A stretch of 13,064 nucleotides of DNA from Deltaproteobacteria bacterium (GTDB lineage Bacteria; Myxococcota; Myxococcia; Myxococcales; 40CM-4-68-19), in NCBI GenBank assembly GCA_018266095.1, contig JAFEBC010000582.1, positions 1 through 13,064 of the forward strand, in the 5' to 3' direction. The translations under genes and the position numbers were made by a program. Every line of letters begins with the position of its first letter. Position 1 is the stretch's first letter. Below are positions 11,308 through 13,064 of this stretch, one piece after another. The notes beneath the pieces were generated by a model. The model worked only from the letters and a program-made list of their open reading frames with translations. It did not search any database and was not told where the DNA came from.

Positions 11308-11751
11308 CTAGCGCAGGAACGTGGTGGCGATGGTGCGAAAGCTCGCCAGGCCCGCGTCCGCGTGCTTGGGCGCCACCTTCATCACCCGCGCGAGGTCGCC
11401 CTTGAACTTCACCTTGCCGCTCGTCACCAAGGGCAGCGGGTCCGGGCGCTCGCCGCGCAGCGTGGCCTCGAGCAGCTCGCGCGCGAGCTTGTGCGCGATC
11501 CAGACCATGTAGTCGGGCTCCAGCTCCTCGAGCTCGTCCTCGTCGTCGCAGAAGGTCAGCTTGGGGGCCATGTCTGGCCCGGCCTCGAGCAGCACACAGA
11601 AATCACGCTTCAAGCCGTCGCCGCGCTCGATCACGCAGCCAGCGGTCACCGGGCCGAAGTCGCGCGCGGCGGCCTGCACGGTGGGATCCGGATGCAGCAC
11701 CGAAGCCACGCGCTGACACCACTCCTTCGAGGGAAACACGAGTGCGCTCAT
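11308..11751 (-). CDS. SCP2 sterol-transfer-like protein
   Basis: A 147-residue soluble protein. The C-terminal part, LVTSGKVKFKGDLARVMKV (108-126), matches the 'v..Gk.kvkGdl..am.l' core of SCP2-like lipid-binding domains, preceded by a beta-rich half (FGPVTAGCVIERGDGL, DFCVLLEAG) and an acidic loop (CDDEDELEELEPD, 68-80). Such domains form a hydrophobic pocket for fatty acyl or sterol-like lipids; the ligand here is not predictable. ATG 11751 is used; the upstream AGGA is too distant to be a convincing ribosome site, so translation may depend on the preceding Hsp70 gene, whose stop is 54 nt upstream. Cluster order is Hsp70, SCP2-like, small helical protein. Confidence 0.65.
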   Translation of the reverse strand: MSALVFPSKEWCQRVASVLHPDPTVQAAARDFGPVTAGCVIERGDGLKRDFCVLLEAGPDMAPKLTFCDDEDELEELEPDYMVWIAHKLARELLEATLRGERPDPLPLVTSGKVKFKGDLARVMKVAPKHADAGLASFRTIATTFLR

Positions 11752-11805
11752 GCGCGCGCACGTACCACGTTTCCTGCCCGATGCGCTGTCCGATGTGGCG
11801 CGACG

Positions 11806-13064
11806 CTACTCGCCCGTGAACGCCTTGCGGATGGCCGCGAGCAGGCCGCCCTTCTTCTGCGCATCGGCCGCGATCTGCCGCTCCGCCGCCGCGCGCCGCC
11901 GCTCGTTCTCCTCGGCCCACGCCGCCTTCAGCGCCTCCGGCGTGTCCTTGGTGGCGAGCAGCACCTCCTTCGGCACAGTGCCCACGCCCTCGACCATCAC
12001 GTGCAGGAGGCACTCTTCGTCGAGGTTGAACGACACGCGCTGCCCCGCGGCCTCGGGCGGGAACTTGAGCGTGCCCAGGTACTCGTTGTCGAGGATGCGC
12101 TCGCTCTCACCCTGGAACACGTCGAGCTCGAGCGGGCTGCCCGGCTTCACCGGCGGCAGGCGGAAGCTGCGCTGCACGGGGATCTGCGTGTTCTTCTCGA
12201 TCACGCGCCGGAAGCGCCCGCCCGCCATGGCGAAGCCGATGGGCATGGAGAGCACGTCGACCAGCGTGACCGAATCGATCTCCTGCATCGACTCCGCGAG
12301 CAGCGCGGCGCCGAGCGCGACCGACTCGTCCGGGTGCACGCCCTTGCGCGGCGGCTTGCCGAAGAACTGGTGCGCCTTGCCCTGCACGAGCGGCATGCGC
12401 GTCTGGCCGCCGACGAGCAGCACCTCGTGGATGTCGCTGCGGCGCAGGTTCTTCTCGGAGAGCACGCGGTCGCAGAGCTCGAACGTCTTGTCGACCAGGT
12501 CCATCACCAGCGTGTTCACGCGCTCGCGCGAGAGCGGGATGCGCAGGTCCACGGGCTTGCCGCGGCGGTCGGTGATGTACGGCAACTCGAGGACCACGTT
12601 GCTCAGGAGGGAGAGGTCGATCTTCGCGGCCTCGGCAGCGTTCTTGATGCGCTGCATGGCGATCGGGCTCTGCGTGAGGTCGATCTTCGTCTCGGTGCGG
12701 AACTCCTCGAGCACGTGATCGATGATGCGGTTGTCGAAGTCCACGCCGCCCAGGAACGTGTCGCCGCCCGTGGCCAGCACCTCCATCACGTTGCCGTGCA
12801 GGTGCAGGACGCTCACGTCGAAGGTGCCGCCGCCCAGGTCGTAGACCAGGACCTTGTGATCGAAGCCGCGGTTCAGGCCGTACGCGAGCGCGGCCGCGGT
12901 GGGCTCGTTCACGATGCGCCGCACGTTGAAGCCGGCGAGCTTGCCCGCCTCCTTCACGGCCTGGCGCTGGTTGTCGTTGTAGTACGCGGGCACCGAGATG
13001 ACGGCGTCGCTGATCTCCTGCCCCAGCGTGGCCTCGGCGACGCGCTTGCAGTGCTGCAGGACGA
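11806..13064 (-). CDS. Hsp70/DnaK-family chaperone, 5' end outside the window, short C-terminus
   Basis: The visible 418 residues begin at a point matching about residue 115 of E. coli DnaK. ATPase-domain signatures follow: SVPAYYNDNQRQAVKEAG, NEPTAAALAYG, YDLGGGTFDVSVL (phosphate-2), LLVGGQTRMPLVQ (adenosine motif) and ESVALGAALLA. The hydrophobic linker VTLVDVLSMPIG then leads into the substrate-binding beta domain (GGRFRRVIEKNTQIPV, LELDVFQGES, VSFNLDEECLLHVMVEG). The chain ends roughly 50 residues later in a charged helix (EALKAAWAEENERRRAAAE) and KKGGLLAAIRKAFTGE, so the usual helical lid and disordered tail of DnaK appear mostly missing; the estimated full length is about 530 residues rather than 640. 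It is therefore a specialised Hsp70 paralogue, not the housekeeping dnaK. The GTG at 12993 is an internal Val, not a start. No dnaJ or grpE is seen here. Confidence 0.92.
   Translation of the reverse strand, partial: VLQHCKRVAEATLGQEISDAVISVPAYYNDNQRQAVKEAGKLAGFNVRRIVNEPTAAALAYGLNRGFDHKVLVYDLGGGTFDVSVLHLHGNVMEVLATGGDTFLGGVDFDNRIIDHVLEEFRTETKIDLTQSPIAMQRIKNAAEAAKIDLSLLSNVVLELPYITDRRGKPVDLRIPLSRERVNTLVMDLVDKTFELCDRVLSEKNLRRSDIHEVLLVGGQTRMPLVQGKAHQFFGKPPRKGVHPDESVALGAALLAESMQEIDSVTLVDVLSMPIGFAMAGGRFRRVIEKNTQIPVQRSFRLPPVKPGSPLELDVFQGESERILDNEYLGTLKFPPEAAGQRVSFNLDEECLLHVMVEGVGTVPKEVLLATKDTPEALKAAWAEENERRRAAAERQIAADAQKKGGLLAAIRKAFTGE

Noticed and set aside
1..13064. CRISPR array or riboswitch
   Set aside because: No regularly spaced short repeats and no recognisable aptamer core were found on reading; the only notable repeats are the tRNA copies and the secreted-protein duplication.

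Overview
The window is very GC-rich coding DNA, with most genes on the minus strand and long shadow frames opposite them. Gene content suggests a Gram-negative bacterium with an outer membrane, most likely a myxobacterium or a relative (Myxococcota). The supporting features are an outer-membrane porin, Ig-like/carboxypeptidase-regulatory repeats in a very large protein, an Hsp70 paralogue next to an SCP2-like protein, and a possible sigma-54 promoter. The assignment is inference; no rRNA or marker gene is present.

Layout. Bases 4-1161 (+) encode a membrane O-acyltransferase (acyltransferase-3 family). It converges on a minus-strand block: a DcaP-like porin (1340-2758), an AlbA_2/Schlafen-type protein (2919-4043), a 1386-residue modular protein (4114-8274) and a 168-residue unknown protein (8367-8873). 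The 168-residue gene is divergent from a DinB-family gene (8892-9374, +), with only 18 bp between start codons and a symmetric -10 element in the gap. The DinB gene converges, 2 bp apart, on a small secreted protein made of two copies of a GPRGG-type motif (9377-9646, -).

Bases 9714-10889 look like an integration scar at a tRNA gene. A complete tRNA-Val(CAC) (10815-10889, -) has its 3' 50 nt repeated in direct orientation 1.1 kb downstream (9714-9763, 49/50 identical). Only a two-gene toxin-antitoxin-like operon lies between the copies: a DUF433-type antitoxin and a DUF5615 PIN-like toxin, with their own promoter. No integrase is visible. Upstream of the tRNA on the same strand are a 93-residue helical protein, an SCP2-like protein and an Hsp70 whose 5' end lies beyond the window.

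The two points most worth following up are the 1386-residue protein and the tRNA-bounded module. The large protein has no Sec signal. It carries an OmpA-type peptidoglycan-binding domain interrupted by an insertion, several Ig-like or carboxypeptidase-regulatory modules, and a C-terminal HEVGH zincin-like domain, which is an architecture expected of a contractile-injection or polymorphic-toxin cargo. The tRNA-bounded module may be a minimal mobile or relic element whose only cargo is an addiction pair.
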